Below, one piece after another: positions 8,666 through 16,978 of a stretch of DNA of 64,000 nt. Origin of the DNA: Halomonas sp. 25-S5. Lineage in GTDB: Bacteria; Pseudomonadota; Gammaproteobacteria; Pseudomonadales; Halomonadaceae. The notes beneath the pieces are model-generated. The model made no database searches and was not told the DNA's origin. It was given only the letters and a program-made list of their open reading frames with translations. The position numbers and the translations under genes are program-made. Numbering within the stretch: the stretch's first letter is position 1; every line of letters starts with the position of its first letter. Location: contig NZ_JARANV010000003.1 in the NCBI RefSeq assembly GCF_029889845.1, forward strand, positions 1 to 64,000. The letters run 5' to 3'.

Positions 8666-8710
8666 CCCCCGCCTCTTGGCTCTCACGAGCTTACGCGGGG
8701 GTTCTTATTT
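8666..8710 (+). terminator. Stem-loop with trailing U-rich sequence
   Basis: CCCCCGC at 8666-8672 pairs with GCGGGGG at 8695-8701, followed by TTCTTATTT. It could terminate plus-strand transcription from the XRE side. It also lies just past the end of the minus-strand restriction operon, but lacks a T-run in that direction. Confidence 0.4.
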
Positions 8711-8729
8711 GCCTGTCTATTCGCCTACC

Positions 8730-9707
8730 TCACGCTGACCACCATTGCTGCCAACCCAGTGGCGCTCCCATATCGTCAAGCGAGAGCTGGCGCTGAGCGT
8801 GTTGCGCCGGGAATGTCACCAGGTGTGCCTGAAGGCGCCGATGCCAGCCGGTATCCGGGCAAACTACCCGGGTCATGTGGCGCGCGATGCCGAGAAGCAG
8901 GAAGGGCCGTGCGATCAGCTGTGGCTGATCGTGGAATTCGTCACACCACGGCAAAATGCCCAGCTCAGGCAGCTTGGGCTGGTCGATGACGTTGCGGTTC
9001 CAGAGCCGGCTATGGTGAGCGCAGACGTTGCGCAGGTAGTTCAACGAGCGCAGCCAGCTCTGAAAGACCTTCCAGTCGGGTACGCCGTATTTCCCGGCGA
9101 TGCGGCGCTGGTCCGGTACCTTCATCATCGCAAATAGCTGGGAGAGGGTACCGAAGTCCCAGGTCTCCACGGCGACCCAGACCGGCAGGCGCGGGCCGTG
9201 CTTCTGCCGATAGTGCTTGACGAAGTCTTCCTTGGAACGCCTCTCCATGCCCAGGCACCGCTCCTGCCACTTCTCGAAGCTGTCGCGAGGGTCGCGTCCG
9301 AATCGCCGGCGGGCGAAGGAGGGGTGGAAGGTAGCGCGGTGGAGGTGCGCGAAGGCGTCGCGCTCCCCGAGCAGGTAGGCGATATCGACCCGCAGGGCGA
9401 TCTCGATCCGCTCCAGGGCATCGGTCAGGCCCAGCCGAAGCTCCTTGTCGAACAGGTAGAGCCGCACCGCATCGACGAACTGGGTGTCGGGAACGAACCG
9501 GTCGGTGGCCTGGGTGATCGGGCGACCGTGGCGGTCATGGTTCACCGTCTCGAACACCCGGAAGGGATACCAGTAGGCGCTCAGCCGATAATAGCCGACG
9601 CGCTCCAGGTACTCCAGGGCGGCCGCCTCATTGCCGACCACCATGCCTCGCGCTTTCAGCAGCGCCAGCTGCTCCTCGAAGGACTTCCAGGGGCGATCGT
9701 AGGCCAT
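8730..9707 (-). CDS. Abi_2 (AbiD/AbiF) family abortive infection protein
   Basis: The 325-residue protein has the Abi_2 layout: an N-terminal YDRPWKSFEEQLALLKARGM, then YLERVGYYRLSAYWYPFR, a helical core containing ERIEIALRVDIAYLL, and near residue 225 the sequence RNVCAHHSRLWNR. The last fits the R-x4-H motif of HEPN-type ribonucleases, to which the Abi_2 family is related. Members are thought to stop phage growth by harming the infected host's RNA metabolism. The ATG shares one base with the hsdS stop (TGATG), so it is the coupled last gene of the restriction-modification operon. A TTG one codon upstream is less likely. Confidence 0.85.
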   Translation of the reverse strand: MAYDRPWKSFEEQLALLKARGMVVGNEAAALEYLERVGYYRLSAYWYPFRVFETVNHDRHGRPITQATDRFVPDTQFVDAVRLYLFDKELRLGLTDALERIEIALRVDIAYLLGERDAFAHLHRATFHPSFARRRFGRDPRDSFEKWQERCLGMERRSKEDFVKHYRQKHGPRLPVWVAVETWDFGTLSQLFAMMKVPDQRRIAGKYGVPDWKVFQSWLRSLNYLRNVCAHHSRLWNRNVIDQPKLPELGILPWCDEFHDQPQLIARPFLLLGIARHMTRVVCPDTGWHRRLQAHLVTFPAQHAQRQLSLDDMGAPLGWQQWWSA

Positions 9708-11512
9708 CAACTCACCGCCTGCTCCACCACCGCCTCGGCCAGCTGAGTGCGGGTCTCGCCAATCTCCCTCAGGCGGGATGTGAGCTGGTCGCAGAGTGCC
9801 AAAGTTGCTTGAACTCTTTCAACAACTCTTCTTTGTTCATTTAGAGGAGGAAGGGATACATAAAAAAGTGCCTGCTTTGTGATGCTCACTTGATTTCTGG
9901 TTGTCTGTTGCATAATAGCGGCAGCTTGATTTTGCCATATCGGCGATGAGAAGTAATAGTAGAGGTAGTATCTATTCAAACTCACACTATTAACTCTATA
10001 AAAAGTTACTGATGTTCCAAGGAGAAAATCATCTTCAGGTGGCGCGCTCGCTAAACCAGTGCGCCCCACAGTAGCATTATGAGTAAAGAAAACATCTCCT
10101 TTCTGCGACCACCCTTTGGAAAGCTTATTGGCTTTTTTAGATGAAAGGCGTGGACAGTCGCTCCACTTTATCTCGCCAAAATCAGTAATCTGCGCTGCAG
10201 TCAAGAAAACAACCCCCTCATCGCCGAAGTCTCCTTTTCTTGGATATAGACTCCCGTGATTTCCATCTGCATAGTCAAGAAGATGATTGTTGGAATACAG
10301 TTTATCTATGCTGAAATATGCCCAGTTAGGCGGTATGCTGGGAAGCGTTTCTAGAGGTGTGGCCGGTCTTTCTTTTATTTTTTGTTTGGTTTTTCTGATA
10401 TAACCTTCTGGTAAAGCAACCTTCTTTCCGTAAGCAATTTCTGCAGGTTCGTCTTCTTGATTTTGCTCAGTTATCCTACCTGTGACGGCCAGCTGAAGGA
10501 GGGTATTTTTGAGCTTGTCGATGCTGGCTTCAGTGGTAAATAGGGTATCGAAATGCTCGGTGATGCGGGCCCAGTTATCGGCCACGTCCGACGCGTCGGC
10601 GGAGCGGGTCAGGGCATCGAGCAAGGTATCGACTAGCACTTCATGGGCTTCCAGCTGGCCGCCGACCTGCTGCTCTAGCCGGTCGCAGAGGGCCATCAAT
10701 TCGTCGACTTTTTCGACGATGCGGTGTTGCTCTTCCAAAGGGGGGAGTGGGACGGCAAGCAGCTTCACTGAGCCTGAATTAAGTTCGACTTGCTTAGTGG
10801 TGCCTGATACCAATGAGTTTTCATGGTCAGGTCCAATCCTCTGCTGAACACTGGGTGATGCAATGTAGTTCAGGATATGGTTCGGCTCGGTGGCCAGTGG
10901 TCGAATTATGGTGACATGAGAGTCAGCAACGATAGGATGCTGCAGATTTTTAGCTACAATGGCTCGGCCAACAGTTCCGGTGCCGGTTGAGTTCCATAGA
11001 ATGTCGTTGTTTCGAATATATCGCTCACCTTGATAGCCGCTCAAGCTGCTGTCATCGATGAAGCGAGAGGCGCTCAGGTCAAAACCTGACCATTGAATAC
11101 ATTTCTGTGAAACAACGCGCACTTCTCCAAAGTCCGCATATTTGGGCCCTTTTCCGCGCTGGATATATTCACTAATTGCTTTCATGCGAGCCCACAACCA
11201 GCCTTCTGGAAGCTCAAACGGCTTTTCTTCCTCCGAAATCTCCGGCAGTTTCTTGGGCTTCTTGATTTTCCCTTCCTTGACCAGCCGGGCCTTCTCCTCG
11301 GCGATACGCTCCAGCAGAACGCTGGCGGGTTCATCGCTGGGATCTTGGTCGACCAGTTTGCCACGCACGGCGAGGTCCAGGATCAGCTCGCGCAGCTTCT
11401 TGATGCCGGTGAGCTCGATCTTTCCATTGCGTCCTCTACCTGCTGTCGATTTGGTCGTGACGGCGTCGGTCCAGAGGTCGAGGTGGTCGGTGATCAGTTC
11501 CCTTGCACTCAC
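9707..11512 (-). CDS. hsdS: Type I restriction-modification specificity subunit HsdS
   Basis: The 601-residue subunit recognises DNA for the type I complex. It shows two target-recognition domains (about residues 100-255 and 390-555), each followed by a conserved helical spacer: LPPLEEQHRIVEKVDELMALCDRLEQ near 255-285 and LPPLNEQRRVVERVQATLALCDQL near 555-580. Both recognition regions are clearly more AT-rich than the rest of the gene, as expected for exchangeable domains. The start overlaps the hsdM stop by 4 bases. The gene appears intact, so the bipartite target should contain two half-sites, which cannot be read from sequence. Confidence 0.93.
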   Translation of the reverse strand: MSARELITDHLDLWTDAVTTKSTAGRGRNGKIELTGIKKLRELILDLAVRGKLVDQDPSDEPASVLLERIAEEKARLVKEGKIKKPKKLPEISEEEKPFELPEGWLWARMKAISEYIQRGKGPKYADFGEVRVVSQKCIQWSGFDLSASRFIDDSSLSGYQGERYIRNNDILWNSTGTGTVGRAIVAKNLQHPIVADSHVTIIRPLATEPNHILNYIASPSVQQRIGPDHENSLVSGTTKQVELNSGSVKLLAVPLPPLEEQHRIVEKVDELMALCDRLEQQVGGQLEAHEVLVDTLLDALTRSADASDVADNWARITEHFDTLFTTEASIDKLKNTLLQLAVTGRITEQNQEDEPAEIAYGKKVALPEGYIRKTKQKIKERPATPLETLPSIPPNWAYFSIDKLYSNNHLLDYADGNHGSLYPRKGDFGDEGVVFLTAAQITDFGEIKWSDCPRLSSKKANKLSKGWSQKGDVFFTHNATVGRTGLASAPPEDDFLLGTSVTFYRVNSVSLNRYYLYYYFSSPIWQNQAAAIMQQTTRNQVSITKQALFYVSLPPLNEQRRVVERVQATLALCDQLTSRLREIGETRTQLAEAVVEQAVS

Positions 11513-13041
11513 GCCTCGTCCTCCTGCGTCTCGCGGCTTGTCTCGGCGAGGCTGTCCTCGGCGTTGGCTCCCTGGCTGGCATGGCTTAGCGCATCGCCGA
11601 GGATCTGCTTGAGCTGGTCGCGGAGCTCCTGGATCTCGGCCTGCTGGCGGGCGTATGTTTCCAGCAGCTCGTCGGGATCATGGCTGACCTCTTCGCCCTG
11701 CCAGGGGTTCTTGATATCCAGGTTGTAATTGCGCGCCTGGATCTCCTCGATGCCGACCTTCCAGGCCTGCTCAGTCTCCTCGCGGGCGGCGAAGCCGTCG
11801 CTCTCCTCACCCCACCAGTCGACCTCGGTGGCAAACTCGGCAAAGCGCATCGGCTTGGTCTTGCTGTAGCTCTTGTAGCCCTTCGGGTAGGGGTGCTCGT
11901 AGTACCAGACCTGCTCGGTGGGCCGGCCCTTGGTGAAGAACAGCAGGTTGGTCTTGATGCCGGTGTAGGGGTTGAAGACCCCGTTGGGCAAGCGAACGAT
12001 GGTGTGCAGGTTGCACTCGCTGAGCAGCTTCTCCTTCAGGCGGGTCTTCATGCCCTCGCCGAACAGGAAGCCGTCCGGCAGTACCACGGCGGCACGGCCG
12101 CCCTCTTTCAACAGCTGGATGAACAGCGTCATGAACAAGTCGGCGGTCTCCCGGGTGCGGAAAGCCTGGGGGAAGTTGGTCTCGATGCCGTCCTCCTCCA
12201 TGCCGCCGAAAGGCGGGTTGGCGACGATGACGTCGACCCGCTCCTTGGGGCCCCAGCTAATCAGCGGGCGGGCCAGGGCGTTGTCGTGGCGGATCTGCTC
12301 CGGCACCTCGATGCCGTGGAGGATCAGGTTGGTGGTGGCCAGCAGGTGGGGCAAGGGCTTCTTCTCGATGCCGCGCAGGCTGGCCTGGAGGATCTGCTCG
12401 TCCTCCGGGGTCTTCACGTAGTGACTGCGCTTGTGCTCGATGGTGCAGGTGAGAAAGCCCCCGGTGCCGCAGGCCGGGTCCATCACGATCTCGTCGAGCT
12501 TGGGGTCCACCCGGTTGACCATGAATTCGGTGACCGCCCGCGGGGTGTAGAACTCACCGGCGTTACCGGCGCTCTGCAGGTCCTTGAGTATCTGCTCGTA
12601 CATGTCGCCGAGCTGGTGGCGGTCGTCCTGGGTATTGAAGTCGATGCCGTCCTGCAGCCGGTTGATGACCTGGCGCATCAGCTGGCCGGACTTCATGTAG
12701 TTGTAGGCGTCTTCAAAGACGTTGCGGATCACCACGGCGCGAGTGTCGTCGCCGCGGGCCTGCAGCTGCTGCAGACCGGGGAACAGCATGGTGTCGACGA
12801 ACTCCTTGAGCTCGTCGCCGGTCATGCCCTCGGGGTCGGCGGCCCAGTGCCGCCAGCGCAGCGGCTCGGGGATCGGCGAGCGGTAGTCGTCGTTGAGAAT
12901 TTCCCACTCCTGCTCCCGGTCATCGAAGATCTTCAGGAACAGCATCCAGACCAGCTGACCGATACGCTGGGCGTCGCCGTCGACGCCGACGTCCTTGCGC
13001 ATGATGTCCTGGATGGACTTGATGGTGGTGGAAATGCTCAT
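11509..13041 (-). CDS. hsdM: Type I restriction-modification DNA methyltransferase HsdM
   Basis: The 510-residue N6-adenine methyltransferase subunit has an N-terminal helical HsdM domain (SIKSIQDIMRKDVGVDGDAQ), FYTPRAVTEFM, the S-adenosylmethionine motif DPACGTGGFL (near residue 190) and the catalytic NPPF motif (VIVANPPFGG, near 277). It methylates the site set by HsdS and joins HsdR in the restriction complex. It lies between hsdR (116-base gap upstream) and hsdS (4-base overlap downstream). All motifs are intact. Confidence 0.95.
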   Translation of the reverse strand: MSISTTIKSIQDIMRKDVGVDGDAQRIGQLVWMLFLKIFDDREQEWEILNDDYRSPIPEPLRWRHWAADPEGMTGDELKEFVDTMLFPGLQQLQARGDDTRAVVIRNVFEDAYNYMKSGQLMRQVINRLQDGIDFNTQDDRHQLGDMYEQILKDLQSAGNAGEFYTPRAVTEFMVNRVDPKLDEIVMDPACGTGGFLTCTIEHKRSHYVKTPEDEQILQASLRGIEKKPLPHLLATTNLILHGIEVPEQIRHDNALARPLISWGPKERVDVIVANPPFGGMEEDGIETNFPQAFRTRETADLFMTLFIQLLKEGGRAAVVLPDGFLFGEGMKTRLKEKLLSECNLHTIVRLPNGVFNPYTGIKTNLLFFTKGRPTEQVWYYEHPYPKGYKSYSKTKPMRFAEFATEVDWWGEESDGFAAREETEQAWKVGIEEIQARNYNLDIKNPWQGEEVSHDPDELLETYARQQAEIQELRDQLKQILGDALSHASQGANAEDSLAETSRETQEDEA

Positions 13042-13157
13042 GGGCGCGTTGTTTCCTTGGTGTTCCCGACGGATGCGAGTTCATCCACAGGGGAGGGGCG
13101 GCATCCGCCTGTGGATAGCGTCGTTTTGTGCGATGGAAAATGCCGACAGGATACCGA

Positions 13158-15602
13158 TCAGCCGGCAGGTTGGTAGAGCGCGTCTTCCAGTTCGTGCAGG
13201 GCGCGGTTGTAAGCGGGCTTGCCGCCGAAGGCCTTGACCAGCTCCGTTACGGTTCCGATATCGCTGAACGGCGTGACGGTGAGGACGTTGATATCCTCGA
13301 TGGGCTCGATGCCTGTATCGGCATACTTGTCGACCAGGGACTCCAGCACCTGGCGGGCCTGGCCCTCGTAACGGGTGAAGATATCGCGCTTCTTGACCTG
13401 CTCGGCGCGCTCGCGGCGGGTGAGGGCCGGGCGGTCGAAGGCGATATGACAGATCACGTCGAAGGGGTCGGGCTCGTCGCCGAGGCGGTCGCCCAGCTCC
13501 TTGATCAGGTCGTCCCAGAAGATGCCGCTCTCTTCCAGCTCCTCCAGGATCGCCTGCTTGCGTTCGGCGTCGTGCCAGCGGCGCAGGAAGTCGTCCAGCG
13601 AGGCGAACTGCTCCTTCACCTTCTTGCGGGTGTAGTCGCGCAGGCTCTCGGTGATCAGCTTGCCGTCCGGGCCGAGGTACTGCACCCGCTCGGCCACCAC
13701 GCTGACCGTGACGTCGTCGACCACGTACTTGCGCCTGGGCTCGGGCGGCTCTTCCAGTGGGCCCAGGGCGCCGCTGTCGTCGCTCTTCCAGGTGGCACCT
13801 TCCTCCGGGGCGAAGTCGGCTCCCTCCTCCTCGACGCCTTCCGCCTCGCCGAGCCCCTCGGCGCTGTCGCCGGGGGCGATGTCGTCCTCCGCCAGCTCGT
13901 CATCCGGGGCGATGGGGTCGTCGCCCTTTGGCTGGTAGACCTTGACGGGGTCGCCGTCGAAGTCGGGGTCGGCGAACAGCTCGGTGGCCTTCTTGAAGTC
14001 GAGGATGGTGAACCAGTGCTTGTGGTAGTCGTCGTTGATGCGGGTGCCGCGGCCGATGATCTGCTTGAACTCGGTCATCGACTGGATGCGCTGGTCGAGC
14101 ACGATCAGCTTGCAGGTCTGAGCGTCGACGCCGGTGGTCATCAGCTTGCTGGTGGTGGCGATGACCGGATAGCGCGCCTCGGGGTCGATGAAGTTGTCCA
14201 GCTCTGCCTTGCCCTCGTTCTCGTCGCCGGTGATGCGCATCACGTACTTGCGATTCTCGGCCACCCGCTTCGGATTGAGGTTGACCAGCGCCTGGCGCAT
14301 ACGCTCGGCGTGGTCGATGTCCTCGCAGAAGACGATGGTCTTCTGGTAGGGGTCGGTGCTCTCCAGGAACTCGGTGATCTTGCGGGCTACCAGCTCGGTG
14401 CGTGGCTCCAGCACCAGGTGCTTGTCGAAGTCCTTCTGGTTGTAGATGCGGTCCTCGATCAGCTCGCCGTGCTTGTCGATCTGCCCCTTGCTGGGCCGCC
14501 AGCCCTGCAGGTCGCGGTCGATATCGACCCGCACCACCTTGTAAGGGGCCAGGAAGCCGTCCTCGATGCCCTGCTTGAGCGAGTAGCTGTATACCGGCTC
14601 ACCGAAGTAATCGATGTTGGAGACCTCCCTGGTCTCCTTGGGCGTGGCGGTCAGGCCGACATGGGTGGCCGAGGAGAAGTACTCGAGGATCGAGCGCCAG
14701 GCGGAATCTACCGCCGCGCTGCCGCGGTGGCACTCGTCGATGACGATCAGATCGAAGAAGTCCGGCGAGAACTGCTTGTAGATGTTCTGCTCATCCTCGC
14801 TGCCGGTCACCGCCTGGTAGAGCGAGAGATAGATCTCGTAGGACTTGTCCACCGTGCGGTTGGTGACCTTGGTCATCGCTTGGCCGAACGGCTTGAAGTC
14901 GTTGTTCTTGGTCTGGTCGACCAGGATGTTGCGGTCGGCCAGGAACAGGATTCGCTTCTTCTGCTTGGATTTCCATAGCCGCCAGATGATCTGGAAGGCG
15001 GTGAAGGTCTTGCCGGTGCCGGTGGCCATCACCAGCAGGATGCGGTCCTGGCCGCGGGCCACCGCCTCCACGGTGCGGTTGATCGCCACTGTCTGGTAGT
15101 ACCGCGGTGTGCGTCCGCTGCCGTCGTCGTAGTAGGGCTGCTCCACCACCGGGCGTGCTGCCTGGTCGAGGCCCTTGTAGCGGCAATAGCGCTCCCAGAG
15201 TTCATCCGGGGAGGGAAAATCTTCCAGGCCGAGGGTGGTCTCGGTCTGGTCACCCAGGCCGGTGCAGTCGTGGAACAGGAAGCCGTCGCCGTTGCTGGCA
15301 AACACGAAGGGCACATCCAGGGCGTCACTGTAGGCCAGCGCCTGCTGCATGCCGTCGCCCAGGCCGTGCTTGTTGTCCTTGGCCTCGATCACCGCAATGG
15401 GCTGGTTCTTCTGGTGGCTCAGCACGTAGTCCGCCCGGCGGCGCTTGCCGCGGGTATGCAGCCGCCCGCGCACGATGATGCGCCCGGCGGTGAACGACAC
15501 CTCCTCGCGCACCTGGGCCTGGATGTCCCAGCCAGCCCGCTCAAGCGCCGGGGTGATGAACTTGGTGCAGATGTCCCGTTCGCTGAGGGCCTTCTTGTCC
15601 AT
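13158..15602 (-). CDS. hsdR: Type I restriction enzyme endonuclease/translocase subunit HsdR
   Basis: From the ATG at 15602 the protein has 814 residues. It starts with a PD-(D/E)XK nuclease domain ending in VIEAKDNK (near residue 72), then a superfamily 2 helicase with Walker A ATGTGKTF (near 194), the DECH box (near 286), TATPKE and GRGTR motifs, and an acidic linker before an EcoEI-like C-terminal domain. It translocates and cuts unmethylated DNA with HsdM and HsdS. The frame stays open 22 codons upstream, but [15 protein letters not shown] is the better start, with AGGA upstream. It is first in the minus-strand operon; its promoter should lie between 15603 and 15756, opposite the orphan antitoxin-like gene. 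Confidence 0.95.
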   Translation of the reverse strand: MDKKALSERDICTKFITPALERAGWDIQAQVREEVSFTAGRIIVRGRLHTRGKRRRADYVLSHQKNQPIAVIEAKDNKHGLGDGMQQALAYSDALDVPFVFASNGDGFLFHDCTGLGDQTETTLGLEDFPSPDELWERYCRYKGLDQAARPVVEQPYYDDGSGRTPRYYQTVAINRTVEAVARGQDRILLVMATGTGKTFTAFQIIWRLWKSKQKKRILFLADRNILVDQTKNNDFKPFGQAMTKVTNRTVDKSYEIYLSLYQAVTGSEDEQNIYKQFSPDFFDLIVIDECHRGSAAVDSAWRSILEYFSSATHVGLTATPKETREVSNIDYFGEPVYSYSLKQGIEDGFLAPYKVVRVDIDRDLQGWRPSKGQIDKHGELIEDRIYNQKDFDKHLVLEPRTELVARKITEFLESTDPYQKTIVFCEDIDHAERMRQALVNLNPKRVAENRKYVMRITGDENEGKAELDNFIDPEARYPVIATTSKLMTTGVDAQTCKLIVLDQRIQSMTEFKQIIGRGTRINDDYHKHWFTILDFKKATELFADPDFDGDPVKVYQPKGDDPIAPDDELAEDDIAPGDSAEGLGEAEGVEEEGADFAPEEGATWKSDDSGALGPLEEPPEPRRKYVVDDVTVSVVAERVQYLGPDGKLITESLRDYTRKKVKEQFASLDDFLRRWHDAERKQAILEELEESGIFWDDLIKELGDRLGDEPDPFDVICHIAFDRPALTRRERAEQVKKRDIFTRYEGQARQVLESLVDKYADTGIEPIEDINVLTVTPFSDIGTVTELVKAFGGKPAYNRALHELEDALYQPAG

Positions 15603-15756
15603 GGCAGCATCCTGCTGGTCGGTGGAGGGGCGGCAGCGGAGGTAGTTACCTAAGCTTACGCTACCCAAGCAGGCTAAGCATCCTGTGCTAGGCTGGCTTC
15701 AGCAACTACCGAAATGAAGCCGGTACGGCACCCGCCTGCACCAGGAGGAAGGGAAC

Positions 15757-15999
15757 ATGACTACTTCATCAGATGATAGCGGCCCCTCCCGCATTGCAGG
15801 CGAGATACCGAACGCTGATGCGGACAAGATATGGCAATCTGCTATTGAACTCTTCGGTGAGAATGAGTCCCTCGCCAGGGGTTGGATGAACACCGAAGCC
15901 ATGGCACTGGACTGGCGCAAGCCGGTTGATGTCATGGTGGATAACCCAACGGCGGTGATGGACCTCATCACGAGAATTTCATATGGGGTCTATACCTAG
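15757..15999 (+). CDS. Orphan DUF2384 (MbcA/ParS-type antitoxin C-terminal) protein
   Basis: The 80-residue protein has a good ribosome site (AGGAGGAAGGGAAC before the ATG). Its second half, SLARGWMNTEAMALDWRKP then MDLITRISYGVYT, matches the DUF2384 domain of Xre/MbcA/ParS antitoxins; the intact antitoxin at 42553-43023 ends almost the same way (GVYT). The usual N-terminal Xre HTH is missing and replaced by about 20 polar residues. No RES toxin follows. It may be a leftover antitoxin, a decoy antitoxin for the RES toxins at 42-44 kb, or an independent small protein. It diverges from hsdR. Confidence 0.65.
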   Translation: MTTSSDDSGPSRIAGEIPNADADKIWQSAIELFGENESLARGWMNTEAMALDWRKPVDVMVDNPTAVMDLITRISYGVYT

Positions 16000-16011
16000 A
16001 TGGCCGATATC

Positions 16012-16136
16012 GACCCTGAGCGGACATGGGGGCAAATACAACAAGCACGTTCATCGGTATTATGCAGTATGCGCAATGATTGGGCCCTAGTGGCCGAGCA
16101 ATACTTAATACTCCAATATCTCAGCACCTTAGGTGG
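16012..16136. repeat. Dispersed 125-bp segment, copy A
   Basis: By eye about 70-75% of positions match a segment at 18524-18648, starting at GACCCT-AGCGG and ending at TTAGG. Copy A follows the orphan antitoxin-like gene and precedes the AbiV cassette. The 65-codon frame across it does not read as protein. The short CTCTAAC...GTTAAAT sequence at 16173-16188 just downstream resembles a recombination core and probably marks the left edge of the first cassette. Confidence 0.5.
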
Positions 16137-16203
16137 TATACGTGTTCGTTCAAGAAATTCAACGAGTAGGCTCTCTAACAACCTGTTAAATGGATGAGGC
16201 TTC

Positions 16204-16896
16204 GTGCCGAAGAAACTGCCAAGTTATAAAGGAAGGTTAAGTTTTGCGCAGATAGCCGAAGGCATGATTGCTGCGTCGGAAAATGCGGCACGCTTGGCGC
16301 AGGATGCCAAGCTACTCCTTTACGCTGGACGGCTTCCAACAGCATGTTCTCTAGCAGCCCTTTCTATCGAAGAGTCTGGAAAGGTCTCAATACTTCGGGC
16401 CATGTCGCTTGCACGTGACGACAATGAGGTTAAGGAAGAATGGAAGCGGTACCGCTCTCACACCAACAAGAATGTACAGTGGATTTTTCCTCAGCTAGTG
16501 GCTGAGGGCGCGAGAAAGCTAGACGATCTTCGTCCACTGTTCGATAAAGGTGCAGAGCATCCATACCTGTTGGATCAGGTTAAGCAGCTCGGATTTTATA
16601 CGGACTGTCTTGGCAATAAAGGACACTGGTCAATTCCTGACGAAGTGGTTGATGGCGAATTGGCAGACCAGTTAGTTGCTACGGCCGAGCTGCTCTCTTC
16701 GGCATCGCCTACGTCAGAGCGTGAGATTGAATTGTGGGTCAATCATGTCGGCCCTGTCTGGAAAAAGGACATTAACTGGATGAAGCATGCAGTGGCAAGT
16801 TGGTACGAAGCCATGCAGCGGGAAGGCTTAAAACCGGGCGGTGAAAATGATATGGAGAAATTTTTACATGACTGGATTTATCCAGAAGGCGTTTAA
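16204..16896 (+). CDS. AbiV-family abortive infection protein (HEPN-like), cassette gene
   Basis: The 230-residue protein begins at GTG and matches AbiV-type HEPN proteins: a helical N-terminal half with ENAARLAQDAKLLLYAGR and ACSLAALSIEESGKVSILR, the latter being the A-EE-GK signature of this group. An R-x-x-x-H pair in KRYRSHTNK may be the HEPN site. AbiV blocks phage late protein synthesis in lactococci; the activity here is inferred. The TAA stop lies inside a GTTTAAC core of an attC site and the start comes about 20 bases after a GTTAAAT core, both typical of integron cassettes. GC content is lower than in the flanking hsd genes. Confidence 0.78.
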   Translation: MPKKLPSYKGRLSFAQIAEGMIAASENAARLAQDAKLLLYAGRLPTACSLAALSIEESGKVSILRAMSLARDDNEVKEEWKRYRSHTNKNVQWIFPQLVAEGARKLDDLRPLFDKGAEHPYLLDQVKQLGFYTDCLGNKGHWSIPDEVVDGELADQLVATAELLSSASPTSEREIELWVNHVGPVWKKDINWMKHAVASWYEAMQREGLKPGGENDMEKFLHDWIYPEGV

Positions 16897-16962
16897 CCAG
16901 GCGGTCAACCGGACCGCTTTTTCGCTGGCACTACAAAGCGTCCGGCAACCTCTACGTTAGAT
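16891..16962 (+). other. attC recombination site (cassette 1)
   Basis: GTTTAAC (16891-16897) and GTTAGAT (16956-16962) fit the RYYYAAC and GTTRRRY cores of attC sites. Between them the left part AGGCGGT-CAACCGGAC is complementary to the right part GTCCGGCAACCTCT with bulged bases, giving a folded stem. The upstream gene stops inside the left core and a new gene begins 17 bases after the right core. This is structural evidence for a cassette junction. Confidence 0.8.
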
Positions 16963-16978
16963 TTGCAAGGAGAGCTGA

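Noticed and set aside
8666..8710. Terminator of the restriction-modification operon
   Set aside because: The hairpin has its T-rich tail on the plus strand only, so I list it as a plus-strand terminator candidate instead.
11680..14978. Long plus-strand open frames (about 500 and 616 codons) opposite hsdM and hsdR
   Set aside because: They lie entirely against motif-complete hsd genes, have biased Leu/Val/Gly-rich composition typical of antisense frames in high-GC DNA, and show no domain.
16000..16197. 65-codon frame directly after the orphan antitoxin-like gene
   Set aside because: It crosses the 125-bp dispersed segment, lacks a ribosome site, and the equivalent frame in the second copy contains a stop.
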